Positions 31,829 to 41,703 are shown, counted from the first letter of the stretch. The stretch is 64,000 nucleotides of DNA from Vibrio sp. ED004 (GCF_023206395.1 NZ_CP066149.1:3596001-3660000); one strand, 5' to 3'. The notes: generated by a model from the letters alone, not told the origin. Translations and numbers: made by a program.

Positions 31829-32242
31829 ATGAAAGATTGTAATCAATGCGGAAAATGCTGTATCAAATATGGCGATGGCGACCTAGCCGCAACTCAAGAA
31901 GAGATTGATTTGTGGGAGCTGTTCAACCCAGACATCTTTGAATATGTTCGTGGGAGTGAAATTTGGTTTGATCCTGAATCTGGCGAACGCCTAACTCGTT
32001 GCCCATTTCTAGAGCTCGTTCCGAATAAAGACGCGAATGTCCAAACCCAAGCCCAAGCCAAATACACATGCAGTATTTACTTAGACCGACCGGAAGATTG
32101 CCGACACTACCCTAGCCTAATCAATGAGATGGTGAGGGATGAGTGCGAAATGATTGAGGTCGTGGATCTGCAAGATACGAAAAAAGCTCAAAGAAAACTC
32201 GACCTTCTAATGAAAGATAGCCGTCCTTCAAGCTTTTCATAA
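31829..32242 (+). CDS. YkgJ family cysteine cluster protein
   Basis: A 137-aa protein starting MKDCNQCGKCCIKYGDGDLA, a CX2CX2CC iron-sulfur or zinc cluster, followed by TRCPFLELVP and CSIYLDRPEDCRHYPS. These are the YkgJ/UPF0153 markers. It is a small soluble metalloprotein of unknown role. It is the only plus-strand gene between 25.7 and 64 kb and faces the NUDIX gene. Confidence 0.88.
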   Translation: MKDCNQCGKCCIKYGDGDLAATQEEIDLWELFNPDIFEYVRGSEIWFDPESGERLTRCPFLELVPNKDANVQTQAQAKYTCSIYLDRPEDCRHYPSLINEMVRDECEMIEVVDLQDTKKAQRKLDLLMKDSRPSSFS

Positions 32243-32272
32243 TAGGGATCTTTTGAGGATCGTGCTCTGCCG

Positions 32273-32674
32273 TTAAGCTAAGTACTGGTTCTCTTCTAAC
32301 CAATCTAACGCAACCAATGCTGCTAATGAACATACTGCTCTGTCGATGCCATCAACAAATTTGAGCTCTTCGATTTCAGCATCTGGAGACAGTTCACCTG
32401 TGTAATCTGCAGCGTAACAAGTCAATTGCACAGATACGCCTTCCGCTTTGCCATCGGCTTGTCCAGTAAATGTCTCAACGTATTTGATTGAATCAGGTAC
32501 CAAATCGACTGAAGTCTCTTCTTTGATTTCACGAACCAGTGCTTGCTCGTCACTTTCGCCGGCTTCACGCTTGCCGCCCGGTAAGTAAAACAGTTCTTTG
32601 CCTTTTGATCTCACCATCAATAGCTTGCCATCTTTAATAAATACCCAAGCGAGCTTATCAATTACCTTATTCAT
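32273..32674 (-). CDS. NUDIX hydrolase
   Basis: A 133-aa NUDIX protein. The Nudix box runs GGKREAGESDEQALVREIKEE with the consensus terminal Gly replaced by Ser. Upstream are the usual strand KLAWVFIKDGKLLMVRSKG and downstream QLTCYAADYTGEL. It cleaves a nucleoside diphosphate derivative; the substrate is unknown. It is convergent with the YkgJ gene, 30 bases away. Confidence 0.9.
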   Translation of the reverse strand: MNKVIDKLAWVFIKDGKLLMVRSKGKELFYLPGGKREAGESDEQALVREIKEETSVDLVPDSIKYVETFTGQADGKAEGVSVQLTCYAADYTGELSPDAEIEELKFVDGIDRAVCSLAALVALDWLEENQYLA

Positions 32675-32865
32675 GTTCTTAGACCTTGTTATATTGCTTA
32701 TTCTTCTAGTTAGCGCGATCGTATCGCTGTAAGCGCATGTTACATGCAGAGATAAACATATTCTATTGAATTACTTAGGGAATGGCCTTGAGAACAGATA
32801 GACGACAGCCTTCAAGGCGGTTCCTTCAGCTTACCACCAGCGACAACAACTGAACTGCAAATACA

Positions 32866-33246
32866 TTAGTCAATCAACCACTCAATGGCAGAGTCGTATT
32901 CTTCAAATGACTTAATATCGCCAGACACAAACCAGCTACCGACTTTTGATGCGAGTTCTTGCCAGCTTTTATCGCCGTAAATCGCAATCTTGTCTATCTT
33001 AGAGTTGAGTTCTAGTCCGAGTTTGAAATCGTCCCATGCGGCGCGCAGCTCCCAACCAGTTAATGTTGAGATGTCGACCAGAATCTTCAATGCGGAAGAG
33101 TCGAGCTCTTCTATTGTTGTTTTGAAGATTGGTATCATTGCTTGATAATCGTCGTGCGTCAGCTTTCCTTTCGCTTTAAACACGATGATGGTTTCGCAGC
33201 TAACACGTTCAATTCCAACCGATATTCCATGACGTTCAACACTCAT
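32866..33246 (-). CDS. SpoIIAA-like / STAS domain protein
   Basis: A 126-aa protein matching the SpoIIAA-like family: VIFVFKAKG-type strand (IIVFKAKGKLTHDDYQAMIP), KILVDISTLTGWELRAAWDD and KIAIYGDKSWQELASKV. The family has the STAS/CRAL-TRIO-like fold and usually lacks catalytic residues. No regulator partner is nearby. It is followed by an intergenic gap of about 190 bases. Confidence 0.87.
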   Translation of the reverse strand: MSVERHGISVGIERVSCETIIVFKAKGKLTHDDYQAMIPIFKTTIEELDSSALKILVDISTLTGWELRAAWDDFKLGLELNSKIDKIAIYGDKSWQELASKVGSWFVSGDIKSFEEYDSAIEWLID

Positions 33247-33351
33247 AACCTAGCCCTTCTATTCGAAATCTAGGCTTAGCTTAGAGCATTCAACAGATAA
33301 CAAATGAGAGGTTGGCTTCAAAACCAACGCGCGGCTAGTTTTAGGTCGAAA

Positions 33352-33957
33352 TTACGGTGTCGAACTTCGCTTAATGGCAATAACAGAATAAGTGTGCCAG
33401 TGCTTCATCTTACCTAATGAGGTTAGCGCTTGTTCGTCGCGCTCATGAAAACGTATAACCTCGAAGTCATCAAACAAGCTCAACACTTTTGCTTTGATGA
33501 GTGGCATTGTGGAGGTGCGATAACCATGAGCCCAGCTATCATCGACACCCATGAAATCGCCTGCGAATACACCACCGATTTCAATGCTATTGATGATTCG
33601 TTGCCACGTTTCATCAAACTGAGTTGGCTCTGCAAAAAATAGGCTCGAGTTGGCAATAACAAGCCCAGCTTTTGGGTAATCATAATCTTCAAATGCACTT
33701 TGAGATATCTCGACCAAAGGCTTACCGCCAAACCTGTCTCGACATATTGATATCGAGTCAGGATTAACGTCAAACCCGTACACTTGGTAACCTTGCTGCT
33801 CTAAAAAGTCGATATCACTACCCGTACCACAGCCGCAATCAATCGCGACGTTTAAGCGCGACTCGTTAAGCTTTGTAGCGAATTCTGTTCTTTTTGAATG
33901 GGGTTTATCTAAGGCTTTTTGATAATACTGACGCCAGATTTCAGAATGCTCATTCAT
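33352..33957 (-). CDS. SAM-dependent methyltransferase
   Basis: A 201-aa class I methyltransferase. Motif I is VAIDCGCGTGSDIDFLEQQ near residue 36, motif II is YGFDVNPDSISICRDRF, and LVIANSSLFF marks motif IV. The N-terminal phrase EIWRQYYQKALDKPHSKRTE matches a small-molecule methyltransferase group similar to TehB. It overlaps the HAD gene by 8 bases, so the two form an operon. Substrate unknown. Confidence 0.88.
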   Translation of the reverse strand: MNEHSEIWRQYYQKALDKPHSKRTEFATKLNESRLNVAIDCGCGTGSDIDFLEQQGYQVYGFDVNPDSISICRDRFGGKPLVEISQSAFEDYDYPKAGLVIANSSLFFAEPTQFDETWQRIINSIEIGGVFAGDFMGVDDSWAHGYRTSTMPLIKAKVLSLFDDFEVIRFHERDEQALTSLGKMKHWHTYSVIAIKRSSTP

Positions 33958-34474
33958 TGATAAACCCCAGTAATTGGGTCAGGTTTTGAATCTCAACAAT
34001 AGGTAACTTCGAATCTGCGGTCGCCTCTTCCGTGTTCAGCCATACCACTTGCAAGCCCGCTTCTAACGCAGGATAAATGTCTTTTTCTAGAGCATCGCCA
34101 ATCATGGTGACATCTTGGGGTTCGATATCGAGTTTGCCAATAATGGCAGGATAGAAACCAGAATCGTATTTGGATAAGCCAATACTCGCCTTACAGAAGT
34201 AGCCATCAATGTATTGGGACAATCCGACACGTTCAAATGCACGGATGATGTCACCTTTGCTGGAATCGGCTGCATTCGTCGCAATGTATATGTTGTGATG
34301 CTTCGACAATTGAGCGAGCAAGGCTTGTGCCCCACTCACTTCTTCTACGGTTTCCCAGTCACACATTTTCCCTTGTGCGTCTGGGAAGTCGATCATTAAG
34401 GTGTTGCCCCAATCAAATAAGACGGTTTTAGTCAGCTTAGTTGAAACCGTTGATTTTGTAGCTTTGTTCATCAT
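33950..34474 (-). CDS. HAD-like hydrolase
   Basis: A 174-aa HAD-like protein. The nucleophile motif is VLFDWGNTLMID (Asp near 21), where the usual second Asp is replaced by Asn, followed by IYIATNAADSS and the motif IV IGDALEKDI. The substitution suggests it may not act as a standard phosphatase. It has no cap domain. It overlaps the methyltransferase gene. Function unassigned. Confidence 0.82.
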   Translation of the reverse strand: MMNKATKSTVSTKLTKTVLFDWGNTLMIDFPDAQGKMCDWETVEEVSGAQALLAQLSKHHNIYIATNAADSSKGDIIRAFERVGLSQYIDGYFCKASIGLSKYDSGFYPAIIGKLDIEPQDVTMIGDALEKDIYPALEAGLQVVWLNTEEATADSKLPIVEIQNLTQLLGFINE

Positions 34475-34513
34475 GCCTCCTGCATCGATGATGTAGCGAA
34501 TGTTTCGCCGTAC

Positions 34514-35014
34514 TTATAAGAACTTCTCGATAAGAATCTCATCATAGTACTGGCCGCCAATCTTAGCGTGTTTCTTTGCTATCCCGACAGTTTCAAAACC
34601 CTGTTTGAGATAAGCCGCTAATGCGCGTTCGTTACCAGCTAAAACATAGGCAAAAAGCTTTTCGTAGCCTTTGGCTTTTGCGACTTCGAATGTATGTTCA
34701 AATAACTGTTTTGCAACGCCTTGCCCACGGCTGTTTGCATCTACATAAGTTCCAATAATACCCACATGATCAAAAGCTTTTGTATAAGAGGCAAACGGCT
34801 CTACGTTTTGAAAACCAAGTAATTGATTAGTCGTTTGGTTAACAGCAACACTGAACACACCACGTTCGGGAAACGACTCAATAAAACCTTTCTCTTCATC
34901 CAACGTAAACGTCTGATCTAAGATGGTATAACGCCCTTCGATGATGATTGGGTTTAATACATCGATAATACCCTGAGCATCATCTACGGTGACTTGTCTG
35001 ATTGTTAAGCTCAT
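34514..35014 (-). CDS. GNAT N-acetyltransferase (phosphinothricin-type)
   Basis: A 166-aa GNAT of the Pat/Bar-like group: IRQVTVDDAQGIIDVLNPII opens it, GTYVDANSRGQGVAKQLFEH is motif A, and VLAGNERALAAYLKQGFETV is motif B. The ATG at 35014 follows GAGA; the longer in-frame reading into the dehydrogenase gene is rejected. Substrate not known. Confidence 0.88.
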   Translation of the reverse strand: MSLTIRQVTVDDAQGIIDVLNPIIIEGRYTILDQTFTLDEEKGFIESFPERGVFSVAVNQTTNQLLGFQNVEPFASYTKAFDHVGIIGTYVDANSRGQGVAKQLFEHTFEVAKAKGYEKLFAYVLAGNERALAAYLKQGFETVGIAKKHAKIGGQYYDEILIEKFL

Positions 35015-35045
35015 ACTTTCTCTACCTTTTTTCTTTGGGCAGATT

Positions 35046-35996
35046 CTAGCTTGATATGCCATCCATTTGATAGGACAGAATGTTGTCAAAAGCGATATCA
35101 AAGTAGAGTTCGTAGCTATTTTGTTCAACGTAGCCTAAATGCGGTGTCGCTGTGACGTTTGGCAAGGCTAACAGAGGTTCACTCTCTGACGTTGCGGGCT
35201 CAATTTCAAAAACATCAATCGCCGCTCGTTTGCTGGCTACCTTGGTGAGTTCATTAAACAAGGCTTTTGGCTCGACCAACTCCGCTCGGCTGATATTCAC
35301 AAACAGTGAGTCTGGCTTCATTAAGCCAAGATCTTCAGCAGTAACGCAGCCTCTAGTGGCGTCATTCAAGCGTAGGTGCAAAGAAAGTACATCGACATTA
35401 CTGAAAAACGCGTGTTTGTTTTCTGCCGCTTCAAATCCGTCGGCCTGTGCTTGGTCTCTTGAGGTTTGGCTTCCCCACACAAGCACATTCATACCGAATG
35501 CTTTGGCGTATTGCGCGATGCAACTCCCGATTTTTCCATAGCCCCAAATACCGAGCTTTAAGCCCTTTAATGTTCTGCCTAAACCAAGTGAGCCTGAATC
35601 TTGCCATTGGTTCTGTTTGAGGTTTGAAGCGTAAGTAGGAATATGACGAGATGCCGCCATGATCAACGCCCAACACAGCTCAGAAGGTGCAACTGGTGAA
35701 CCGCGCCCTTCCAGCACTTTCACACCGAGGCGTTCACACAGTTGCGGGTCGATATGGTTACTGACTTTACCTGTTTGGCTGATTAACTTGAGATTGGGTA
35801 GCTTGGATAGTAACGACTCGGTGATTTCAGTACGTTCTCGGATGAGCACGAGTGCTTCAAAGTCGTGTAACTTCTGCGCAAGTTCGTCTTCACGGTACGT
35901 TTCTGTGAATACCTTAACCTCGTGTTGTTCTAACTTGTTGTAGCACGCAAGGCTTTTTACTACGTTCTGATAATCATCCAATATTGCAATTTTCAC
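35046..35996 (-). CDS. D-2-hydroxyacid dehydrogenase
   Basis: A 316-aa NAD-dependent dehydrogenase. The dinucleotide motif is LGIWGYGKIGSCIAQ near residue 148. The catalytic Arg is in VNISRAELV, the Glu in AIDVFEIEPA and the His in TPHLGYVEQ near the end, all in family order. It should reduce a 2-ketoacid in the cytoplasm. The exact substrate is unknown. It follows the ASCH gene by about 95 bases. Confidence 0.92.
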   Translation of the reverse strand: MKIAILDDYQNVVKSLACYNKLEQHEVKVFTETYREDELAQKLHDFEALVLIRERTEITESLLSKLPNLKLISQTGKVSNHIDPQLCERLGVKVLEGRGSPVAPSELCWALIMAASRHIPTYASNLKQNQWQDSGSLGLGRTLKGLKLGIWGYGKIGSCIAQYAKAFGMNVLVWGSQTSRDQAQADGFEAAENKHAFFSNVDVLSLHLRLNDATRGCVTAEDLGLMKPDSLFVNISRAELVEPKALFNELTKVASKRAAIDVFEIEPATSESEPLLALPNVTATPHLGYVEQNSYELYFDIAFDNILSYQMDGISS

Positions 35997-36092
35997 TACA
36001 CACTCCTTGTTGTATTGCTTGACTGCTTTTCGAGATCAAAGTGCCATGGCTTAAGATTCAATCAAGCCAATGGGCACTTTTTAATCTTACTC

Positions 36093-36557
36093 TTATTGAT
36101 GAACCACTTTGAAACGCTCAAGTACCAACATCATGCCTTCACTTGGTGTGATCTTGAGTTCTTCACATTCACGAGAGAAAAAGTTCCAATGCGCTTTTCT
36201 CCACCATGCTAGAGTTTTGTCACCCTCACCTTCTGCGGCAGCAAATTCAGCGGTCACTTGATTGTATGGACACAAGGAAACAGACGTGATTTCAACAATA
36301 CAGATAGGCTTACCTTCCCAATCGGTAACAACTTGTAAGTGGCCGACAACAGGCATCACTTCATCTTCATGGCTGTACCAATATTCAAGGCTGCAAGACG
36401 CCTGCTTTTCGCCTTTCAATATCAGTTGTGCGCACAAATTCGCGTTGTATTCGTCTCCACAGAAATAGTCTGCACTGAATGAGGTGTGCTTCTTGGCCAT
36501 TTCTTCCGGCAGTGAGTTTAGGTAGCTATCGAGATAAGCTTGGCTTCTTTCTTCCAT
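36093..36557 (-). CDS. ASCH domain protein
   Basis: A 154-aa ASCH-domain protein with the central QLILKGEKQASCSLEYWY and VVTDWEGKPICIVEITSVSL blocks and the end NFFSRECEEL, as in YqfB-like RNA-binding amidohydrolases. It has no signal peptide. The family binds RNA or acylated nucleosides; the function here is not shown. Confidence 0.87.
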   Translation of the reverse strand: MEERSQAYLDSYLNSLPEEMAKKHTSFSADYFCGDEYNANLCAQLILKGEKQASCSLEYWYSHEDEVMPVVGHLQVVTDWEGKPICIVEITSVSLCPYNQVTAEFAAAEGEGDKTLAWWRKAHWNFFSRECEELKITPSEGMMLVLERFKVVHQ

Positions 36558-36705
36558 GATGGTTCCAATTTCAATATAAGGTTCAGTGAATACCAGCCTT
36601 TAGGCAAGCGACTGACTGTGATGTTGGTAACCTATCAAGGTGCGAGATCGGTGTAAACCTGAGGAATGTCAAAATGGGGATTTGAATGGACACGAGGCTT
36701 ATAAG

Positions 36706-36746
36706 GAAGAGCTAAAAGCGGCTTTGAACTTTGCTTTTAGCTCTTC
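36706..36746 (-). terminator. Terminator-like hairpin after glpQ
   Basis: GAAGAGCTAAAAGC and GCTTTTAGCTCTTC pair perfectly over 14 bases with a 13-base loop, 30 bases after the glpQ stop. It is A/T-poor after the stem, but the strength and place fit transcript end. Confidence 0.65.
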
Positions 36747-36775
36747 ATAGTTCGTGTTTTGAAACTGTAAATAAC

Positions 36776-37831
36776 TTAACGGTTAAGGAACTCTACCGCT
36801 TTATCTGGGAAGTCAGTAAACACGCCGTCTACTTTCACTTGGTTGTAGAACACATCCAACATGCCATCGAAATTATCGGCATAGCCCGGAATTCGACCTG
36901 GGTCAGCACGGAACGTATATGGGTGAACGTCTAAGCCAGCCTCTTTGGCAGATTTCATCAACGGTTTAATGATGATGTTCTCTTTGGTCGATGCGTCGTC
37001 CACCAGCATAGGTTTCCACGGGCCAATGCCATCTGCATAGGTCGCAACCTTTGCCATCCCGCCTTTCTCAAACATCCAATCGTAACTGTAAGGTGTCGCC
37101 TTATCTCCCTTATAAGTCATGGTTTCGTTCCAATCGGTGTAAGCCATGAGCTGAACGAGTTTCAAGTCCATTTCCATCGCTGGCATAAGTTCATCGTTGA
37201 TGCGTTGCAATTCGTTAGCGTCAAAACACTGCAAATAGACCTTATCGTCTTTTGTTAAGTAACCGTATTGATGCAAGGTCGCCAGTACCGCTTTAGAGAT
37301 GTCTTTGCCTTCATGGAGATGGAACCAAGGCGCTTTGATTTCTGGGTAGATACCTACGTCGTAACCAAGTGTCTTATTCAATCCTTGGATCATTTCAATT
37401 TCTTCTGCAAACGTTGGTACGCGGAAATCAGACTGCCACATTGGGAAGCGAGTTGGATACCCTGCCACTCTGTTGCCTTGCTCATCAAGGTTAAAACCTT
37501 CTGTCACCTTTAATGATTTGATCTCAGCAAGCGTGAAATCTATCGCGTAGTAGCGACCATCGTCACGTGCACGATCTGGAAAGCGGTTTGCAACATCAGT
37601 AACGCGATCTAGATAATGGTCGTGAAGTACCACCAGTTGGTCGTCTTTGGTCATCACGACATCTTGTTCGATGTAGTCAGGTTTCATCGCATACGCGAGC
37701 GCTTTTGCTGGCAATGTGTGCTCTGGTAAGTAACCCGATGCACCTCGGTGAGCAATAACTAAAGGATCAGCAAGTGCATTGGCCGATAAGCTCAGTGCCA
37801 ATAAAGTTAGGGACAGTGACGTTGTTTTCAT
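36776..37831 (-). CDS. glpQ: Periplasmic glycerophosphodiester phosphodiesterase
   Basis: A 351-aa enzyme with a signal peptide MKTTSLSLTLLALSLSANALA cut near residue 22 (first 20 shown by position only). The GDPD core has IAHRGASGYLPEHTL with the catalytic His pair, and EIKAPWFHLHEG. It hydrolyses glycerophosphodiesters to glycerol-3-phosphate in the periplasm. The ATG at 37831 has AAGGA and defines a proper signal; an upstream in-frame codon is rejected. It lies 108 bases after glpT, the importer of its product, so one operon is likely. Confidence 0.92.
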   Translation of the reverse strand: MKTTSLSLTLLALSLSANALADPLVIAHRGASGYLPEHTLPAKALAYAMKPDYIEQDVVMTKDDQLVVLHDHYLDRVTDVANRFPDRARDDGRYYAIDFTLAEIKSLKVTEGFNLDEQGNRVAGYPTRFPMWQSDFRVPTFAEEIEMIQGLNKTLGYDVGIYPEIKAPWFHLHEGKDISKAVLATLHQYGYLTKDDKVYLQCFDANELQRINDELMPAMEMDLKLVQLMAYTDWNETMTYKGDKATPYSYDWMFEKGGMAKVATYADGIGPWKPMLVDDASTKENIIIKPLMKSAKEAGLDVHPYTFRADPGRIPGYADNFDGMLDVFYNQVKVDGVFTDFPDKAVEFLNR

Positions 37832-37939
37832 TGTTATATTCCTTGATAACAAAGAGGCAGGTTATCCCTGCCTCTGTCATTTATTAGTATGGTTGTGTTT
37901 GTTAAAACTCACTTAACAAACGATCAAGTTAACGAGTGA

Positions 37940-39310
37940 TTAAGCTATGGCTTCTTTCTCGCGCTCAAGGCTTTTCTCTTTATGGTGCTTACGTTCACCA
38001 ATAAACGCGTACACCAGACAGATGATTGAAGCGATACAAGCGCCAACCAAGATTGTGAAACCACCATCCCAGCCGTAATGGTCAACCATGAAGCCTAATA
38101 CTGCGTTTGCAGCAACCGCACCGCCTAAGTAACCAAACAAACCGGTTAAGCCAGCCGCTGTACCCGCGGCTTTTTTAGGGGCAAGCTCAAGTGCGTATAG
38201 GCCGATTAGCATTACAGGACCGTAAATTAGGAAGCCAATCGCAATTAGAGCCAACATATCAACCGTTGGGTTACCCGCAGGGTTAAACCAGTAAACCAAT
38301 ACTGCGATAGTCACTAGCACCATGAACAAGATACCAGCAGGCGCACGGCGACCTTTGAATAACTTATCTGAGATCCAACCACACAGTAGCGTGCCCGGAA
38401 TACCTGCCCACTCGTATAAGAAGTAAGCCCAAGACGATTTATCTACAGAGAAGTCTTTCGCTTCTTTTAGATAAACAGGCGCCCAATCAAGTACACCATA
38501 ACGAATCAGGTAAACGAACGCGTTCGCGATAGCGATTGACCACAACAGTTTGTTATTAAAGACATACTTAAAGAAGATCTCTTTTGCTGTCATCTCTGTT
38601 TCGTGAGACTTGTCGTAATCATCTGGGTAGTCGTTTTTGTGTTCTTCAATTGGAGGTAGACCACAAGACTGAGGCGTATCTCTTACGGTAAACCAAACAA
38701 AGACAGCAACGAGAGTGGCAAAAAATGCAGGAACATAAAAAGCGGTTCGCCAATCGTCGTTAAAAGCCCACAGCCCCAACAAGAACATTGGACCAATCAA
38801 ACCGCCGCCAACATTGTGCGCGACGTTCCATACCGACACTATCTCGCCGCGTTCTTTGCGTGACCACCAGTGAACCATGGTTCGTCCACACGCTGGCCAG
38901 CCCATACCTTGGAACCAACCATTCAAAAACAGAAGGATAAACATCGCGGTAATGCTGCCTGTTGCCCATGGCATAAAGCCAAAGCAGAACATCACCAGTG
39001 CCGACATTAACAAACCACCGCTGAGGAAGTAACGAGGATTAGAACGGTCAGAAACACTGCCCATTAAGAACTTAGATAAGCCGTAAGCGATAGATACCGC
39101 CGCTAATGCAATCCCTAGTTCTCCGCGGCTAAAGCCTTGCTCAATGAGATAAGGCATCGCCAAACTAAAGTTTTTACGGACTAAGTAGTAACCCGCATAG
39201 CCAACGAAGATGCCAAGAAACAGCTGCCATCGTAGTCGTGTGTAGGTGCTATCGACTTTATCTGATGATAAGCGATCGATATGCGCCATAGGTTTGAATA
39301 TTCCAAACAT
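37940..39310 (-). CDS. glpT: Glycerol-3-phosphate/phosphate antiporter GlpT
   Basis: A 456-aa MFS transporter of the organophosphate:phosphate antiporter family with 12 expected membrane spans. Markers are [20 protein letters not shown], the [20 protein letters not shown] signature and [15 protein letters not shown]. It imports glycerol-3-phosphate in exchange for phosphate. GAGG precedes the ATG at 39310. The gene leads into glpQ. A GlpR-like half site lies in the 500-base upstream gap (see that entry). Confidence 0.93.
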   Translation of the reverse strand: MFGIFKPMAHIDRLSSDKVDSTYTRLRWQLFLGIFVGYAGYYLVRKNFSLAMPYLIEQGFSRGELGIALAAVSIAYGLSKFLMGSVSDRSNPRYFLSGGLLMSALVMFCFGFMPWATGSITAMFILLFLNGWFQGMGWPACGRTMVHWWSRKERGEIVSVWNVAHNVGGGLIGPMFLLGLWAFNDDWRTAFYVPAFFATLVAVFVWFTVRDTPQSCGLPPIEEHKNDYPDDYDKSHETEMTAKEIFFKYVFNNKLLWSIAIANAFVYLIRYGVLDWAPVYLKEAKDFSVDKSSWAYFLYEWAGIPGTLLCGWISDKLFKGRRAPAGILFMVLVTIAVLVYWFNPAGNPTVDMLALIAIGFLIYGPVMLIGLYALELAPKKAAGTAAGLTGLFGYLGGAVAANAVLGFMVDHYGWDGGFTILVGACIASIICLVYAFIGERKHHKEKSLEREKEAIA

Positions 39311-39697
39311 AGGAACCTCATATTATTGGGCGAAGGAAGAATAAAATGCTCGAACGAAAAAATATAGCGCTCATTCGAAATTAAGGGAATTGTATGTGCT
39401 TCAGGATTAATTTCTGTGACAGAGATAGCTATTAACAATTAATTACTTTAAATACAGCAAATTAGTTTCATTTAATTAGACTACGCTTCATGTTCCTGTG
39501 GGGTTTTGTCTAATTAAACATCAGAAATTTCGAATGTAAATGCACAAGAAAAGAGCGAGCGAACATAGATCAACCAACAGCAACTTTGTTATTACTGCGA
39601 ATGCATAGTGAATAACGACAATTTTGGTTAAATCTGTCGAGTTATGAAGGTGGTTTGGGCTATTGGTTAAAGAAGTTCGCCAAAATCAATGCAAACA
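39311..39697. other. Intergenic region upstream of glpT
   Basis: No gene is seen in this AT-rich gap. The sequence ATGCTCGAACGAA (39347-39359) resembles a GlpR half-site and CTGTGACAGA (39414-39423) a Crp half-site, which would fit catabolite and glycerol-3-phosphate control of glpT. Both are weak matches judged by eye. Confidence 0.3.
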
Positions 39698-39727
39698 AAA
39701 AGGGTCTAGATTTCTCTAGACCCTTTT
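39698..39727. terminator. Bidirectional Rho-independent terminator
   Basis: AAAAGGGTCTAGA and TCTAGACCCTTTT pair perfectly over 13 bases around a 4-base loop, with A tract on one side and T tract on the other. It ends the DUF3297 transcript 85 bases after that gene's stop. Confidence 0.9.
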
Positions 39728-39811
39728 AGGTGATAACGCTTGGTGGCTTTATGTTGGCTAATTAGACAAACATTAACTAATTACTTTGTATTAGCTAGCC
39801 ACACGAAGTGA

Positions 39812-40066
39812 TTATGCGTCGATGTAAAAAGCTTCTACAGTGCCTTTTAGAGTAATAAGCATTGGCTGACCAAAACGATCTAGCGCTTTTGGAGAAGGGA
39901 TCTTAACCCAACCTTCGCTGATGCAGTATTCTTCAACATCAGTACGCTCTTTACCATTTAGACGAATGCCGATTGGGTATTCGAAACACTCAGCAACGTG
40001 GTGTGGGCTGCGTGGGTTGCCTGCAAGATGATCTGGTAAAGCTGGTCTTGAATTAGTATCGCTCAT
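39812..40066 (-). CDS. DUF3297 family protein
   Basis: An 84-aa protein. MSDTNSRPALPDHLAGNPR opens it and the diagnostic core is NGKERTDVEEYCISEGW, ending GTVEAFYID. This is a small DUF3297 family widespread in gamma-proteobacteria, function unknown. The ATG at 40066 with AGGT is preferred over the one two codons upstream. It is monocistronic. Confidence 0.9.
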   Translation of the reverse strand: MSDTNSRPALPDHLAGNPRSPHHVAECFEYPIGIRLNGKERTDVEEYCISEGWVKIPSPKALDRFGQPMLITLKGTVEAFYIDA

Positions 40067-40370
40067 GTTCATTACCTGTATGTACGTAAATAAAAAAAGT
40101 GCGTCATTCTAGTCAATATAGGCTTTGTGCTCAACAACTGCTGTAATAAATCGTATTGATAGTTTTAATCAGCGTCTAGTTGTTTGATTTATCGGCGATA
40201 GTTGCTCTGTTTGAACCCAAGATAAACCCAGCAGTAACAGAATTCAGTGTTGAGCTCAGAATAACGATGACTGAAGTAAAAATATTATTGGTAGGAATAA
40301 GCGAAAGGTAGCGAACAAGTATAAAAATAGGCGAGCGAGCTATGTATCTAGAAAATATGTCTCTAGAAAA
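40067..40370. other. Intergenic region between DUF3297 and the hydroxylase gene
   Basis: This gap holds the DUF3297 promoter by position. No gene, no clear Fur site, and no further RNA structure is recognised. A short direct repeat TCTAGAAAAT occurs near its right end (40348 and 40362). Confidence 0.4.
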
Positions 40371-40400
40371 TTAGCGCCAAACTCAAGGGCTCGGCGCTAA
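40371..40400 (-). terminator. Terminator of the siderophore uptake/hydroxylation transcript
   Basis: Minus strand TTAGCGCC and GGCGCTAA pair around a 14-base loop and are followed by TTTTC, 14 bases after the stop of the hydroxylase gene. Confidence 0.8.
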
Positions 40401-40413
40401 GTAGCTATGTTGA

Positions 40414-41703
40414 TTACGCTTTTTCAGTCTCAACCGTTTGGTTAGAACTAGAAAGAAGCTCATCCACAATTTCTTTAGAACGAACAGCCAACACTGAAAG
40501 AAGCGTGTCACTCAGGCCATGAGAAGATTCACAACAACCCTGTAGGAAGATTTTGACGTCACAGCTTGGCTTCATGTCTAATTGGTATGAACGCCCTACC
40601 GATTTACTATCAATCAAAGGTTCAATTGAGCTCAGCATTTGGTTGAACTCATCGTATCGATAACCAGTAGCAAGAATGATGGCATCGTATTCATTCCATG
40701 TCTGTATTTTGTTGATCGTGTCATTCAAGCGCAATGCGACTTTGTCATCTTTCTGCGCGACCTCTTGAATGTCATGACAACGTAGATGTTGATGGTTACC
40801 TTCACCCGTTACTTTCTGCAAGTAAAGCAGCTCATAAATCGCGTTGAGCTCTTCTGTATCGACTACCGAGTAATTGGTAGCACTAAAACGAGAAAGAATA
40901 TGATCGCGCTGCTCTTGCGTGCTTTCATACATGTGGTCAGTGAAATCAGGATCGAACACTTCATTAACGAACGGACTGTCATCGGCAGGGTGTAATGCGA
41001 AGCGACGGTTGACCATATGAATCTCGCCATCTGCATAACGGTTTGTTAGATCAACGAATATTTCGGCAGCGCTCTGCCCAGCTCCGACTATCGCGATTTT
41101 AGGCTCTGAATTTCCTTTAAAGGTCTCGCGCCATACTTTGTATTTAGAAGAATGGATAATTTTTTCATTATCATGGCCTTCGAACTGTTTCGGTAGCTTC
41201 GGCATTCCTCCCATACCAACAATAAGGTTCTTAGCGATTCGAACCGTCTGATTGCCGTGTATATCGGTAGAGGTAACTTTTACTTTTGAGCTATGACCGT
41301 TTTCTTCAATCGCTTCAATATCAATAACTCGTTGGCCGTAATTTACGCGCTCTGAGAATTGATTAGCAACCCAAGTCAGGTAGTCGTTAAACTCAACACG
41401 GGAAGGGTTCATGCTACCAAGGTTGATGAAAGCGTTGAGTCTGTCTTTGGTGTGCAAATAGTTTACGAACGAGTATGGGCTTGTTGGGTTTCGTAACGTC
41501 ACCAGATCTTTCAAACAAGATATTTGCATTCTTGTTCCATCAAGCAACATACCGCCGTGCCATTCAAAATGAGGTTTTTGCTCCAAGAAGCAATAACTTA
41601 AGCCTTTATCTTTAGCTTGCTCTTCTAACGCAATGGCTATCGATAAATTAGCAGGGCCAAACCCTACTCCGAGAACATCATATTCCTTAATTTGTTTCGT
41701 CAT
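40414..41703 (-). CDS. L-ornithine N5-oxygenase / siderophore N-hydroxylase
   Basis: A 429-aa flavin monooxygenase of the SidA/PvdA/IucD family. The FAD motif is VLGVGFGPANLSIAIALEEQ (near residue 10), the NADPH motif IAIVGAGQSAAEIFVDL near 200, and the family end phrase LATGYRYDEF near 345. It hydroxylates the side-chain amine of L-ornithine (or lysine) as the first step of hydroxamate formation. The ATG at 41703 has GAGGTT. It is the last gene of the receptor-led Fur-controlled unit; its product feeds the acyltransferase gene upstream. Confidence 0.9.
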   Translation of the reverse strand: MTKQIKEYDVLGVGFGPANLSIAIALEEQAKDKGLSYCFLEQKPHFEWHGGMLLDGTRMQISCLKDLVTLRNPTSPYSFVNYLHTKDRLNAFINLGSMNPSRVEFNDYLTWVANQFSERVNYGQRVIDIEAIEENGHSSKVKVTSTDIHGNQTVRIAKNLIVGMGGMPKLPKQFEGHDNEKIIHSSKYKVWRETFKGNSEPKIAIVGAGQSAAEIFVDLTNRYADGEIHMVNRRFALHPADDSPFVNEVFDPDFTDHMYESTQEQRDHILSRFSATNYSVVDTEELNAIYELLYLQKVTGEGNHQHLRCHDIQEVAQKDDKVALRLNDTINKIQTWNEYDAIILATGYRYDEFNQMLSSIEPLIDSKSVGRSYQLDMKPSCDVKIFLQGCCESSHGLSDTLLSVLAVRSKEIVDELLSSSNQTVETEKA

